NCBI RefSeq assembly: GCF_018070565.1
Contig: NZ_JAGPXL010000001.1
Coordinates: 372,001-436,000, forward strand
Reading direction: 5' to 3'
From: Streptomyces sp. B93
Lineage (GTDB): Bacteria; Actinomycetota; Actinomycetes; Streptomycetales; Streptomycetaceae
DNA length: 64,000 nt
The notes under the pieces were generated by a model. The model made no database searches. It was not told the origin of the DNA and saw nothing but the letters and a program-made list of their open reading frames with translations. Numbering within the stretch: the first letter of the stretch is position 1; each line of letters opens with the position of its first letter. Of the stretch, positions 35,519 to 44,176 are shown piece after piece. The position numbers were made by a program, and so were the translations under genes.

Positions 35519-37095
35519 CAGCGGCCCTCCTCTCCGTGTTCGCCGTGCCTGCGCTTGCGTTCGTGGGCCGCCTGTTCCTCGGCGGTCTCCAGGTCCAGGT
35601 CGATCAGGCCGCCCTTGGCCGCCTTCCACGGGATCAGCGAGAGCAGTACGGCGACCAGCAGCGCGCCGATCGCCACGCTCCAGCCCGCACCCAGCAGGAA
35701 GTCGGTGGAGTAGCCCTCGTAGTTCTCGTCGAACTCGTCGCGGAGGCTGTCGACCATCATCCAGCCCAGCACGACCGGGGTGATGACGCCGAGGCAGATC
35801 CGCCACCAGTGGCCGAGCTGGATGGCGGAGGTGGCGTCGGCGTTGCGTTGCAGCTCGGGCAGCTTGCGCATGATCCAGGCCACCCAGACGACGCCGACGA
35901 GTCCGGCGAGGGCGATGCCGTACTGGTTGATGAAGTGGTCGGAGGCGTCGAGCAGGTAGACGCCCTCGTCGGTCGGGAACAGCAGGATGGACACGATCGC
36001 CACCGCGCCGCCGACGCTGAGCACGGCCGGGATGCGGTGCATGCCGGTGCGGTCCTGCACGGCGGAGACCACCACCTGCACGATGGAGATCAGCGAGGAG
36101 AGTCCGGCGATCACCAGCGACACGAAGAACAGGACGCCGAACGCCTCGCCCAGCCACATCTCGGAGATGACCGTCGGGAAGGCCACGAAGGCGAGCCCGA
36201 GCCCCGCGGCGGCGACCTCCTGGACGGGCACGCCCGCGGCCTGCGCCATGAAGCCCAGCGCCGAGAACACGCCGATGCCGGCGAGAATCTCGAAGGAGCT
36301 GTTGGCGAACCCGGCGACCATCGCGGAGCCGGTGAGGTCGGCGCGCCGCCGCAGGTAGGAGGCGTAGGTGACCATGATGCCGAAGCCGATGGAGAGCGAG
36401 AAGAAGATCTGGCCGTAGGCCGCCACCCACACGCTGCCGTTGCCGAGTTCGGACCAGTCGGGCCGGAAGAACGCGTCCAGTCCCTCGGCGGCTCCGTCCA
36501 GGGTGAGCGCCCGGATGACGAGGATGACGAAGAACACCACCAGCAGCGGGATGAAGATCTTGTTGGCCGCCTCGATGCCGCGCCGGATGCCGAAGGCCAG
36601 GATGACCAGCACCACCACCCAGACGGCGATCAGCGGCCACAGCACCCCGGGCACGTAGCCCGACACGAAGCCCGGCTCGTCCGCCGCTTTCAGGAAGCTG
36701 CCGAAGAGGAAGCCCTCCGGGTCGTCGCCCCAGGCCTCGTCCACCGAGAAGCCGACGAAACGGATGGCCCAGGCGATGATGACCGCGTAGTAGGTGGCGA
36801 TCACGAAGGAGATCGCCACCTGCCACCAGCCGAGCACCTCGGCCGGGCGGGACATCTGCCGCAGCGCGGCGGGGGGCGAGGTGCGGTATCTCCGGCCGAT
36901 CGCGTACTCCATGATCAGCAAGGGGATGCCGGCGGTGAGCAGGGCGATCAGATACGGGAACAGGAAGGCGCCGCCGCCGTTCTCGTAGGCGACGGCCGGG
37001 AAGCGCCAGATGTTGCCGAGACCGACGGCGGAACCGATCGCCGCCAGCAGGAAACCCGTGCGCGTGGACCATTGTTCGCGGGGCTGGTTGGCCAT
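35518..37095 (-). CDS. Sodium-dependent NSS/SNF-family amino acid transporter (MetP-like)
   Basis: 525 residues with about twelve helices. The LeuT-fold signature is at the N-terminus: RTGFLLAAIGSAVGLGNIWRFP, which forms the sodium and substrate sites in helix 1, and GGGAFLFPYL. Helix 6 carries FFSLSIGFGIMVTYASY. The C-terminal tail is short and charged (HERKRRHGEHGEEGR). Sodium-coupled import of methionine or alanine is the best prediction because of the adjacent MetS-like subunit. A TAGGAC box and AGGACGG lie just upstream of the ATG. Divergent from the WYL regulator gene, with 111 bp between. Confidence 0.92.
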   Translation of the reverse strand: MANQPREQWSTRTGFLLAAIGSAVGLGNIWRFPAVAYENGGGAFLFPYLIALLTAGIPLLIMEYAIGRRYRTSPPAALRQMSRPAEVLGWWQVAISFVIATYYAVIIAWAIRFVGFSVDEAWGDDPEGFLFGSFLKAADEPGFVSGYVPGVLWPLIAVWVVVLVILAFGIRRGIEAANKIFIPLLVVFFVILVIRALTLDGAAEGLDAFFRPDWSELGNGSVWVAAYGQIFFSLSIGFGIMVTYASYLRRRADLTGSAMVAGFANSSFEILAGIGVFSALGFMAQAAGVPVQEVAAAGLGLAFVAFPTVISEMWLGEAFGVLFFVSLVIAGLSSLISIVQVVVSAVQDRTGMHRIPAVLSVGGAVAIVSILLFPTDEGVYLLDASDHFINQYGIALAGLVGVVWVAWIMRKLPELQRNADATSAIQLGHWWRICLGVITPVVLGWMMVDSLRDEFDENYEGYSTDFLLGAGWSVAIGALLVAVLLSLIPWKAAKGGLIDLDLETAEEQAAHERKRRHGEHGEEGR

Positions 37096-37206
37096 GTGTC
37101 CGTCCTAGGTCAGGGACTGAGACGACTCGACGTTAACAGGGGTTTTGTCCGCACCCCAGGGTTCTGTACGCCCGGGCAGGTGACGGGGGCGGGCACAATG
37201 GCGGGC

Positions 37207-38202
37207 ATGCGTGCCGCCCGGCTGATCAAGATGGTGCTGCTGCTCCAGTCCCGCCCGTCCATGACCGCTGCCGAACTCGCCCGGGAGCTGGAGGTGTCCG
37301 AGCGGACCGTCACCCGGGACGCGCAGGCCCTGTCGGAGGCGGGCGTCCCGGTCTACGCCGACCGGGGGCGGGCCGGCGGCTACCGGCTGATCGGCGGCTA
37401 CCGCACCCGGCTCACCGGGCTGCACCGCGGCGAGGCCGAGGCGCTGTTCCTGTCGGGGGTGCCGGGGGCGCTGCGGGAGATGGGCCTGGAGGACGCGGCG
37501 TCGGCGGCGAGGCTGAAGGTGTCGGCGGCGCTGCTGCCGTCGCTGCGGGACGCCTCCCGCACGGCGGCGCAGCGGTTCCACCTGGACGCGCCGAACTGGT
37601 TCCACGAGCCGAGGACGCCCGAGCTGTTGCCGGACGTCGCCGAGGCCGTGTGGGACGACCGGCCGGTGACGGCCCGTTACCGGCGCGGCGAGCGCGAGGT
37701 CGCCCGGGAGCTGGAGCCGTACGGGCTCGTGCTGAAGGCGGGCGTCTGGTACCTGTGCGCCCGCGTCGCGGGGGACGCCTCCTACCGCGTCTACCGGATC
37801 GACCGCTTCACCGTCGTACGGCCCGGCCCGGACCGCTTCGACCGCGACCCGTCCTTCGACCTGCCCGCGTTCTGGGCCGAGCGTGCCGAGCAGTTCGCCC
37901 GTTCCCTGCTGCGCGCGGAGGTCGTCGTACGCCTCTCCCCCGCGGGCGCGCGACGGCTGCCGCACATCGTCGACCCGCTGGCCGCCCGTGAGTCGCTGGC
38001 CGCCGCGCCCGCCCCGGACGACGACGGCTGGGTCACCGTGACGCTCCCGGTGGAGTCCGAGGAGGTCGCCCACGGCCAACTCGCCTCGCTGGGCCCCCAG
38101 GTCGAGGTGCTGGCCCCCGAAGGGCTGCGGGCCCGCTTCGTGGCGGACGCGGAGCGGCTGGCGGCGCTGTACCGGGCTGACCCTGGCGCTGTACCGGGCT
38201 GA
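37207..38202 (+). CDS. DeoR/YafY-type transcriptional regulator with WYL domain
   Basis: 331 residues from the ATG at 37207; an in-frame ATG at 37198 is possible. N-terminal helix-turn-helix (RLIKMVLLLQSRPSMTAAELARELEVSERTVTRDAQALSEAGVPV), the linking YADRGRAGGYRL, and a WYL domain at about 140-220 (LEPYGLVLKAGVWYLCARV), followed by a WCX-like C-terminal part. WYL domains bind nucleic acids or ligands. The gene ends inside a perfect 22 bp tandem duplication (38165-38208), which shifts the frame and makes the last residues PGAVPG. Divergent from the transporter pair, which it may regulate. Confidence 0.9.
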   Translation: MRAARLIKMVLLLQSRPSMTAAELARELEVSERTVTRDAQALSEAGVPVYADRGRAGGYRLIGGYRTRLTGLHRGEAEALFLSGVPGALREMGLEDAASAARLKVSAALLPSLRDASRTAAQRFHLDAPNWFHEPRTPELLPDVAEAVWDDRPVTARYRRGEREVARELEPYGLVLKAGVWYLCARVAGDASYRVYRIDRFTVVRPGPDRFDRDPSFDLPAFWAERAEQFARSLLRAEVVVRLSPAGARRLPHIVDPLAARESLAAAPAPDDDGWVTVTLPVESEEVAHGQLASLGPQVEVLAPEGLRARFVADAERLAALYRADPGAVPG

Positions 38203-38208
38203 CCCTGG
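38165..38208. repeat. 22 bp perfect tandem duplication at the end of the WYL regulator gene
   Basis: CGCTGTACCGGGCTGACCCTGG occurs twice head to tail (38165-38186 and 38187-38208). As 22 is not divisible by three, the second copy is read in another frame and provides the stop codon TGA at 38200-38202. Removing one copy would extend the frame into GWGTTIRR... past the present end. Confidence 0.9.
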
Positions 38209-38275
38209 CTGGGGCACGACGATCCGTCGCACTCCGCGTGCGTCGCCCCCGTGCAGGGACGATGCTGGAGCCGTG

Positions 38276-38794
38276 ATGGACGAGACGGAGTTCTGGGAGC
38301 TGGTGGACACCAGCCGTGCGGCGGCCGAGGGCGATCCGGAGGAGCAGGCGGACCTGCTGGTGGAGCGGCTCGCCCTGCTGGACCCGGAGGCGGTGCTCGA
38401 CTTCGCCCGTCATTTCGAGGCGCGCTACAACCGCGCCTACCGCTGGGACCTGTGGGGTGCCGCCTGGGTGCTGCTGGACGGCGCCAGCGACGACGCCTTC
38501 GACTTCTTCCGGTGCTGGCTGATCGGGCAGGGCCGGGAGGTCTTCGAGGGCGCCCTGCACGACCCGGACTCCCTCGCCGAGCTGCTGGACGACTTCGACG
38601 AGGAGGTCGACGGCGACGGCGAGGAGCTGGGGTACGCCGCCGACGAGGCCTACGAGCAGCTCACCGGCACCGTCGCCCCGGACCTGGGCATCCCGCCCGC
38701 CACCGCGGAGCCGGAGGGGACACCGGTGGACTTCGAGGACGAGCGGGCGCTGGCGGCGCGCTACCCCCGGCTGTGGGAGCGGTTCAGGGACTGA
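38276..38794 (+). CDS. DUF4240 domain protein
   Basis: 172 residues from the ATG at 38276 (GGAG 5 nt upstream; the preceding GTG at 38273 is too close). The DUF4240 pattern is visible: MDETEFWELVDTSRAAAEGDPEEQADLLVERL at the N-terminus, and the RWDLWGAAWVLLDGASDDAFDFFRCWLIGQGREVFEGAL core. It is an acidic cytoplasmic protein with no signal peptide. Function unknown; related proteins occur in systems with immunity-like or regulatory roles, but no toxin gene is adjacent here. Overlaps the next gene by 11 bp tail to tail. Confidence 0.88.
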   Translation: MDETEFWELVDTSRAAAEGDPEEQADLLVERLALLDPEAVLDFARHFEARYNRAYRWDLWGAAWVLLDGASDDAFDFFRCWLIGQGREVFEGALHDPDSLAELLDDFDEEVDGDGEELGYAADEAYEQLTGTVAPDLGIPPATAEPEGTPVDFEDERALAARYPRLWERFRD

Positions 38795-38990
38795 GCCAGG
38801 TCTCGTACGTCTCGTGCAGGGGCGCGGCGTTGGCCTGGTCGAGGGCCGACGCGGTGACGGCGGCCGGGCCGAGGACGACGGTCGCGGCGGCGCAGACCGC
38901 CTTCCAGGGGTTGCGCAGGACCACCGTCAGCGGGCCGGGCCGGCCGGGGGCCGCCGCGGGGTCACGGGGATCGTCACTGAGGTCGTTCAT
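38784..38990 (-). CDS. Small single-helix membrane protein, 68 aa
   Basis: 68 residues: a hydrophilic Pro/Asp-rich N-terminus (NDLSDDPRDPAAAPGRPG), one hydrophobic helix at about residues 30-50 (AVCAAATVVLGPAAVTASAL) and a short tail ending in HETYETWLSP. The ATG overlaps the stop codon of the amidase gene as ATGA, so it is translated as part of that unit. It may assist or anchor the amidase, or be a cryptic transmembrane peptide. No family recognised. Confidence 0.65.
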   Translation of the reverse strand: MNDLSDDPRDPAAAPGRPGPLTVVLRNPWKAVCAAATVVLGPAAVTASALDQANAAPLHETYETWLSP

Positions 38991-39880
38991 GCGCGTCCAC
39001 CTCCGGTGGCACTGGCGATACGTCCCTGGAGGCGGGCGGCGAGTTCACGGATCTCCGGGAGTGCGGCGCTGAGGGCGGCGCCTGGGCAGCTGGTCATGTA
39101 GCCGTCGTTGTGTCCGGCGAGGGCGGGCAGGATGGCCCGGGTCCCGGCGGCGTAGCGGCTGCCGCTGTTGCTGGAGACGAGCCGGACCCGGCTGCGCGGG
39201 TCGGTGTCCGACAGGCCCAGTTTCCAGGCGGCGACCGCGGCGATCGCGTCGGTCATCGCACGGGGCACGTCGGCGCCCGCGGTGAAGGTGCCGATGGCGG
39301 CGATGCCCGCGGTGCGGTGGTTGAAGCCCTGGGTGTGGGCGCCGGTGACGGCGCGTTCGACGCCGCCCGCGCGGCCCTCGTAGATGGTGCCGCACCGGTC
39401 GACGAGGAAGTTGTAGCCGATGTCGTCCCAGTCGCGGGCGCCGGTCTGTCCCGCGTACAGGCCGCGGATGATGCGGGGCGTCTGCGCGCAGTCGTAGGCG
39501 TTGGGCGAGTCGGTGTGGTGGACGAAGACGGCGACGACCTCGTCGTCGTAGCGGGGCGGCGGCTGGTCGCGGGTGCCCTCCGCCGTCGCCCACACGGAGC
39601 GGGGCAGGATGTGCGGCCGGGGGGCGCCGTGCGGGGCGGCGCGGGCGGCGGGCCGTTCGGCCGCGACGCCGACGGCGTTCTCGACGCCGTTCGCGCACAG
39701 GAACAGCGCGGCCACGGCGGCGATCCCCGGCAGACAGCCGAGGGCCACCCGGGCCGGTCCGGGTATGTGGACCGGGCGGTGGAGCGCCCGGCGGCGGTGG
39801 GTGGCACGCCGTCGTCTTCCCCGGGCTCTCCGGATCCGCTGGACCGCGCGGATCGCTTGCGTTCTTCGCGGGACACGCAT
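38987..39880 (-). CDS. N-acetylmuramoyl-L-alanine amidase / peptidoglycan recognition protein
   Basis: 297 residues from the ATG at 39880. A long, very basic N-terminus (RRTQAIRAVQRIRRARGRRRRATHRRR) precedes a single helix (about 50-68), so it is secreted or anchored with an unusual arginine-rich leader. The PGRP/Ami_2 domain covers about 92-290: VFVHHTDSPNAYDC with the first zinc histidine, YNFLVDRCGTIYEGRAGG, GAHTQGFNHRTAGIAAIGTF, and HNDGYMTSCPGAAL, where the Cys-containing end completes the zinc site. It cleaves the amide bond between muramic acid and the stem peptide in peptidoglycan. Coupled to the small membrane protein downstream. Confidence 0.9.
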   Translation of the reverse strand: MRVPRRTQAIRAVQRIRRARGRRRRATHRRRALHRPVHIPGPARVALGCLPGIAAVAALFLCANGVENAVGVAAERPAARAAPHGAPRPHILPRSVWATAEGTRDQPPPRYDDEVVAVFVHHTDSPNAYDCAQTPRIIRGLYAGQTGARDWDDIGYNFLVDRCGTIYEGRAGGVERAVTGAHTQGFNHRTAGIAAIGTFTAGADVPRAMTDAIAAVAAWKLGLSDTDPRSRVRLVSSNSGSRYAAGTRAILPALAGHNDGYMTSCPGAALSAALPEIRELAARLQGRIASATGGGRA

Positions 39881-40054
39881 GGTTCCCACTGTCGGGGTGT
39901 TCCGCCGTGCCCGCGATGTGTGCTGTGCCACCCGGTGGAACCATCGTCCCGGTCCGCGACGTTTTCCGGGGTACACACGCTGACCGGTGGCTGATCACTG
40001 GGCCCCTGCCATGCGTATGGAAGGCGTGGAGGGATCCGAGAGGAAGGCGGCTCC

Positions 40055-41239
40055 GTGGACCTGGTCGACATCCTGTTGCTGCTGGTGGCCCTGGCCTATG
40101 CCGCGTCCGGGTACCGGCGCGGGCTGGTGGCGGGCTGTGTCTCGCTCGCCGGTTTCGTGGGCGGCGCGGTCATAGGCGTGTGGCTGCTGCCGTGGGTGCT
40201 GGACCTGGTGACGCCGGGGACCACCGCGGCGACGGTGACCGCGGTGCTGACGGTGCTGGTCCCGGCGGTGCTCGCGCACGAGCTGGCGGGGCGGCTGGCG
40301 CTGCGGCTGCGGCGCGAGCTGGACCGGGGGCCGCTGCGGGTGGCGGACGGCGTCGGCGGGGCGGTGGCCGGTTCGGCCGCGGTGCTGATCGTGGCGTGGG
40401 TGGCGGCGAGTGTCCTGGCGGCGTCCTCGTCGTCGCTGCTGACCTCCGCGATCCGGGACTCCAGGGTGCTGGGCGCGGTGCAGCAGGCGATGCCGGACAC
40501 CACCCCGGCGTGGTTCTCGCGGGCCACGTCCGCGCTCACCGAGGCGGGCTTCCCGCAGGTCTTCAACCCGTTCGAGAACGAGTCGACGGCCGAGGTGGCC
40601 CGCCCCTCCGGCGACAGCGTCACCGCCGCGGCGACGGACGCCGCCCGCACCAGCACGGTCAAGGTGGAGGGCGTCGCGGGCACGCAGGGCCGGGAGGGCA
40701 GCGGTTTCGTGTACGCGGCGGAGCGGGTGATGACCAACGCCCATGTGGTGGCGGGCATCGACGAGCCGACCGTCCGGGTCGGCGGTGTGGGGCGGGCGTA
40801 CGACGCGCGGGTGGTGCTCTTCGACCCGGACAAGGACGTGGCGGTGCTGTACGTGCCCGGACTGGACGCCCCGACGCTGACGTTCGTCGACGACGCCGCA
40901 CGGGGGGACGCGGCGGTGGTCGCGGGCTATCCGCAGGACGGCGGGCTCGACCTCCAGGCGGCGACGGTCGCCCACCGCGTCCGGGCGAACGGGCAGAACA
41001 TCTACAACGACGACACCGTCACCCGCGAGATCTACGCCATCCGCTCCACCGTCCGCCCGGGCAACTCCGGCGGGCCGCTGCTGACCACCGACGGCAAGGT
41101 GTTCGGGGTGGTCTTCGCCCGCTCCACCTCCGACACCGAAACGGGCTACGTGCTGACGGCGGCGGAGGTCGCCGACGAGGCCGGACGCGGGGCGCGGGCG
41201 ACGGCGGCGGTGGACACCGGCGACCTCGTCACGTCCTGA
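40055..41239 (+). CDS. MarP-like membrane serine protease (CvpA-type N-terminus)
   Basis: 394 residues. Four membrane helices in the first 130 residues form a CvpA/colicin V production-like domain (MDLVDILLLLVALAYAASGYRRG), followed by an extracytoplasmic trypsin-fold domain from about 190. The triad is complete: His in TNAHVVAG, Asp in DPDKDVAVLYV and Ser in RPGNSGGPLLT. The layout matches mycobacterial MarP (acid and oxidative stress resistance). Substrates here are unknown, but the gene for a peptidoglycan amidase is divergent 174 bp away, and MarP is known to process a peptidoglycan hydrolase. GTG start with GGAAGG upstream. Confidence 0.92.
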   Translation: MDLVDILLLLVALAYAASGYRRGLVAGCVSLAGFVGGAVIGVWLLPWVLDLVTPGTTAATVTAVLTVLVPAVLAHELAGRLALRLRRELDRGPLRVADGVGGAVAGSAAVLIVAWVAASVLAASSSSLLTSAIRDSRVLGAVQQAMPDTTPAWFSRATSALTEAGFPQVFNPFENESTAEVARPSGDSVTAAATDAARTSTVKVEGVAGTQGREGSGFVYAAERVMTNAHVVAGIDEPTVRVGGVGRAYDARVVLFDPDKDVAVLYVPGLDAPTLTFVDDAARGDAAVVAGYPQDGGLDLQAATVAHRVRANGQNIYNDDTVTREIYAIRSTVRPGNSGGPLLTTDGKVFGVVFARSTSDTETGYVLTAAEVADEAGRGARATAAVDTGDLVTS

Positions 41240-41346
41240 GGGGCGCCGCCCCCGTGTCCGCCGCGCGCCCGCCCAACGGGGATTCGCGCCGCGGCGACGG
41301 CATGATGGCAGCGGCAGGCTGGACGGACGGTGAAGTGGGTGGCGGT

Positions 41347-42243
41347 GTGGCGGGTTCCAGGATCGCGGTGGCCGGGGCGTCCGGGCTCATCGGCAGCGCC
41401 CTCGTGCGGTCGTTGACCGCCGACGGGCACGAGGTGGTGCGCCTGGTACGCCGCGCGCCCCGGGCCGGGGACGAGGTCCGCTGGGACCCGGAACAGGGGT
41501 ACGTCGACGCGGCGGGGCTCGCTGGCTGCGACGCCGTGGTGAACCTGGCGGGGGCCGGGGTCGGCGACCGCCGCTGGTCGGAGGCGTACAAGGCGCGGCT
41601 GCGGGACGGCAGGGTGAACGGCACCCGGGCCCTCGCGGAGGCGCTGGCGAGCCTCGACGACGGCCCGCGGGTGCTGGTGAACGGCAGCGCGATCGGCTAC
41701 TACGGCGACACCGGTGACCGCGCGGTCGACGAGGACGCGCCCGCCGGGGAGGGTTTCCTGCCCGAGCTGTGCGTGGCGTGGGAGGCGGCGGCGACACCGG
41801 CGCGGGAGGCGGGCGTGCGGACGGTGTTCGCGCGGACCGGTCTGGTGGTGGCGCGGGAGGGCGGGGCGTGGGGACGGCTGTTCCCGCTGTTCAGGGCCGG
41901 CCTCGGCGGGCGTCTGGGGGACGGTCGGCAGTACTGGTCGTTCATCGCCCTGCACGACGAGGTGGCGGCGCTACGGCATCTGCTGGACCGCCAGGACCTG
42001 TCGGGGCCGTTCAACCTGACGGCCCCTCACCCCCCGACGAACCGTGAGATCACCGCGGCGATGGGCCGGGTCCTCGGCCGGCCGACCCCGTTCCCGGTAC
42101 CCGCGCCGGTTCTTCGGGCCGTCCTGGGCGAGATGGCCTCGGAGGTCCTGGGCAGCCAGCGAGTCCTCCCCCGCCGCCTGTCGGAGTCGGGCTTCGCCTT
42201 CGCGTTCCCGGAGATCGAGGACGCGATCCGCGCGGCGGGGTGA
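41347..42243 (+). CDS. TIGR01777-family SDR protein (YfcH-like epimerase)
   Basis: 298 residues from the GTG at 41347. It has the Rossmann start RIAVAGASGLIGSALV (GxxGxxG), the active-site SAIGYYG in which Tyr replaces the usual YxxxK context typical of this family, GDTGDRAVDEDAP, and the C-terminal DUF1731 domain (VPAPVLRAVLGEMASEVLGSQRVLPRRL). The family binds NADP(H); its substrate is unknown and related proteins are linked to cell division or sugar-nucleotide chemistry only loosely. Ends at the start of a repeat-rich 418 bp gap. Confidence 0.88.
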   Translation: MAGSRIAVAGASGLIGSALVRSLTADGHEVVRLVRRAPRAGDEVRWDPEQGYVDAAGLAGCDAVVNLAGAGVGDRRWSEAYKARLRDGRVNGTRALAEALASLDDGPRVLVNGSAIGYYGDTGDRAVDEDAPAGEGFLPELCVAWEAAATPAREAGVRTVFARTGLVVAREGGAWGRLFPLFRAGLGGRLGDGRQYWSFIALHDEVAALRHLLDRQDLSGPFNLTAPHPPTNREITAAMGRVLGRPTPFPVPAPVLRAVLGEMASEVLGSQRVLPRRLSESGFAFAFPEIEDAIRAAG

Positions 42244-42500
42244 CTCCGTCGGTGGGGCGGGGGACTCCGTCGGTGGGGCGGGACTCCGTCGGTGGGAGGG
42301 ACCTCCGCCGGTGCGGCGGGCTGACGTCCGTGCCCGTACGGCGGCGGGCTGACGGCTGCCGGTGCCGCGGCGGGCCGATGTCTCTCGGTACGACGACCGG
42401 CGCCGCCCACCCACACCACGGCGGGCCGACGACTGCCCGTACGGGGGCCGGCTGACGCCGGTCGAGGTCGCGGCGGGCTGACGTCTCTCGGTGCCGCGGC
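42242..42500. repeat. Degenerate short tandem repeats after the SDR gene
   Basis: Two repeat families. First, GACTCCGTCGGTGGGGCGGG-like units of 18-21 bp start at 42242, 42263, 42282 and 42300. Second, six imperfect CGGCGGGCTGACG units spaced 25-45 bp occupy about 42310-42500. The whole gap from 42244 to 42661 has no supported gene; the last 70 bp before 42662 are less repetitive and carry GAGGAGGGG. Confidence 0.7.
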
Positions 42501-42661
42501 GGGCGGGTGTGACCGTATGCGACCGGTGTGCGACCGTGCCCTGGGCATGCGCGACTGTTCTGGACCGATCACCGCCTTAACCTCGAGCCGAACTCGGGTA
42601 TCCCTGGAGCCTGTTGGGGGCATGACGTCTCCAGCGGCCGCGCAACCTCGAGGAGGGGCAC

Positions 42662-44143
42662 GTGCTTGAGCCCGCGTTTGAGGCGGACGTCGTCGTCGTG
42701 GGGGCCGGGGTCGCCGGTCTTTCCGCGGCCCATCGGCTGACCCGCGCAGGAGTGAGGACCGCAGTCCTGGAGGCCGCCCCCTGGGTCGGCGGCCGTATGT
42801 CCACCGAGAAGATCGACGGCTTCCGGCTCGACCGGATCGGGCAGCTGCTGACCATGCCCGCGGCCCCTTCCGCGGCCCACCCCGACCTACGGCTGATCCC
42901 CGGGCTCGGCGCGCTCGCCCTGCGCGCCTTCGCCCCCGGTGTCCTCCTGCACGGCGAGGGACGGCTGCGGCACGCCGGTGCGCCGCCGGGCGGAGGGAGC
43001 GCGATGGGCGCACTCAACGCCGTGCGCGCCCTCACGAGCGCCCCCCGACGCCCTTCGCTACCCGGACTCCCCGGAGTGCCCCGGAGCCGCTCCCACGCCC
43101 CCGGAACCCGCACGGGCGTCCCCAGGCCCCGCTCCCGCGCCCCGCTCGGCGGCCCCGTGGACCAGGCCCGGCTGAACGCCGCCCTCGCCCGGATCGCCGC
43201 CACCCCCGTCGATCGGCTGCTGTCGCGCCCCGACCTGCCCGCCGCCCAGGCCCTCGCCGCCCGCGGACTGCCCGCCCGGACCGTCGACGGCTTCCTGCGC
43301 CCGCTGCTCGTCGCCCTGCTGTGCGACCCGGAGCTGACCACCTCCAGCCGGTGCGCCGACCTCGCGCTGCGGGCGTTCGCCGGCGGACGGCTCTGCGTGC
43401 CGGAGGGCGGCGCCGAGACGCTGCCGGAGCTGCTGGCGGGCGCGCTGCCCCCCGGCACCGTCCGCACCGGGGTCCGGGTCACCTCCGTCTCGACGACCTC
43501 GGTGACCACCGCCGAGCACGGCGAGTTCCGCTGCCGGGCCGTCCTGCTGGCCACCGACGCCCGGTCCGCCGCCGAGCTGCTGCCGGGCCTGCGGGTGCCC
43601 GGCTTCCACCCGGTGACGGTGGTCCACCACACCACGGACGAGCCGCCCGGCACCGGCGCCGCCCTGCTCCTGGACGCCGACCGCCGCGGCCCCGTCGCGC
43701 ACACCGCGGTGATCAGCGCGGTCGACCCGGGCCGGGCCCCGGCGGGCCGCGCGCTGATCACCTCGACGGTCCTCGGCCCGCCCCCGCCGGACCTGGACAC
43801 CGCCGTACGCGCACACCTCGCGCGCCTCTACGGCACCTCCACCACCCGCTGGGAGACCCTCGCCGTGCACCACACCGCCGAGGCCGTACCGGCGATGCCG
43901 CCGCCGCACGACCTACGGCGTCCGGTACGGCTGCTGGCGGGCCTGTACGTGTGCGGCGACCACCGCGACGTCAGCACCGTCCAGGGCGCCCTGCACTCCG
44001 GCCAGCGGGCCTCGGCGGCGATCCTGGCCGACCTGGGCGCCGCCGGTTCGATGCACCAGGCGGACCCGGCACCTACGTCCCGCACCGCGCCGCCCCCGGC
44101 GGAACCGGCCCCCGCGGCCCCGGCGGAACCCGCGGCCGCCTGA
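42662..44143 (+). CDS. FAD-dependent amine oxidase/phytoene-desaturase-like oxidoreductase
   Basis: 493 residues starting at a GTG with GAGGAGGGG 5 nt upstream. The dinucleotide-binding motif VVVVGAGVAGLSAAHRLTRAG (residues 10-30), ending in LEAAPWVGGRMST, is typical of flavin amine oxidases and carotenoid desaturases; the C-terminal FAD motif is LYVCGDHRDVSTVQGALHSGQRAS. A Pro/Ser/Arg-rich insertion sits at about residues 122-158 (SAPRRPSLPGLPGVPRSRSHAPGTRTGVPRPRSRAP), and the C-terminus is Pro/Ala-rich. Substrate unknown; no carotenoid genes are adjacent. Convergent with the TPR regulator gene, 33 bp apart. Confidence 0.87.
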   Translation: MLEPAFEADVVVVGAGVAGLSAAHRLTRAGVRTAVLEAAPWVGGRMSTEKIDGFRLDRIGQLLTMPAAPSAAHPDLRLIPGLGALALRAFAPGVLLHGEGRLRHAGAPPGGGSAMGALNAVRALTSAPRRPSLPGLPGVPRSRSHAPGTRTGVPRPRSRAPLGGPVDQARLNAALARIAATPVDRLLSRPDLPAAQALAARGLPARTVDGFLRPLLVALLCDPELTTSSRCADLALRAFAGGRLCVPEGGAETLPELLAGALPPGTVRTGVRVTSVSTTSVTTAEHGEFRCRAVLLATDARSAAELLPGLRVPGFHPVTVVHHTTDEPPGTGAALLLDADRRGPVAHTAVISAVDPGRAPAGRALITSTVLGPPPPDLDTAVRAHLARLYGTSTTRWETLAVHHTAEAVPAMPPPHDLRRPVRLLAGLYVCGDHRDVSTVQGALHSGQRASAAILADLGAAGSMHQADPAPTSRTAPPPAEPAPAAPAEPAAA

Positions 44144-44176
44144 CGACGACCGCACCCCGCCCGGCCGGGCGGCGGC

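Noticed and set aside
38276..38794. DUF4240 gene as part of a toxin-immunity pair
   Set aside because: No toxin or secretion gene is adjacent, and neighbours are a regulator and a cell wall amidase.
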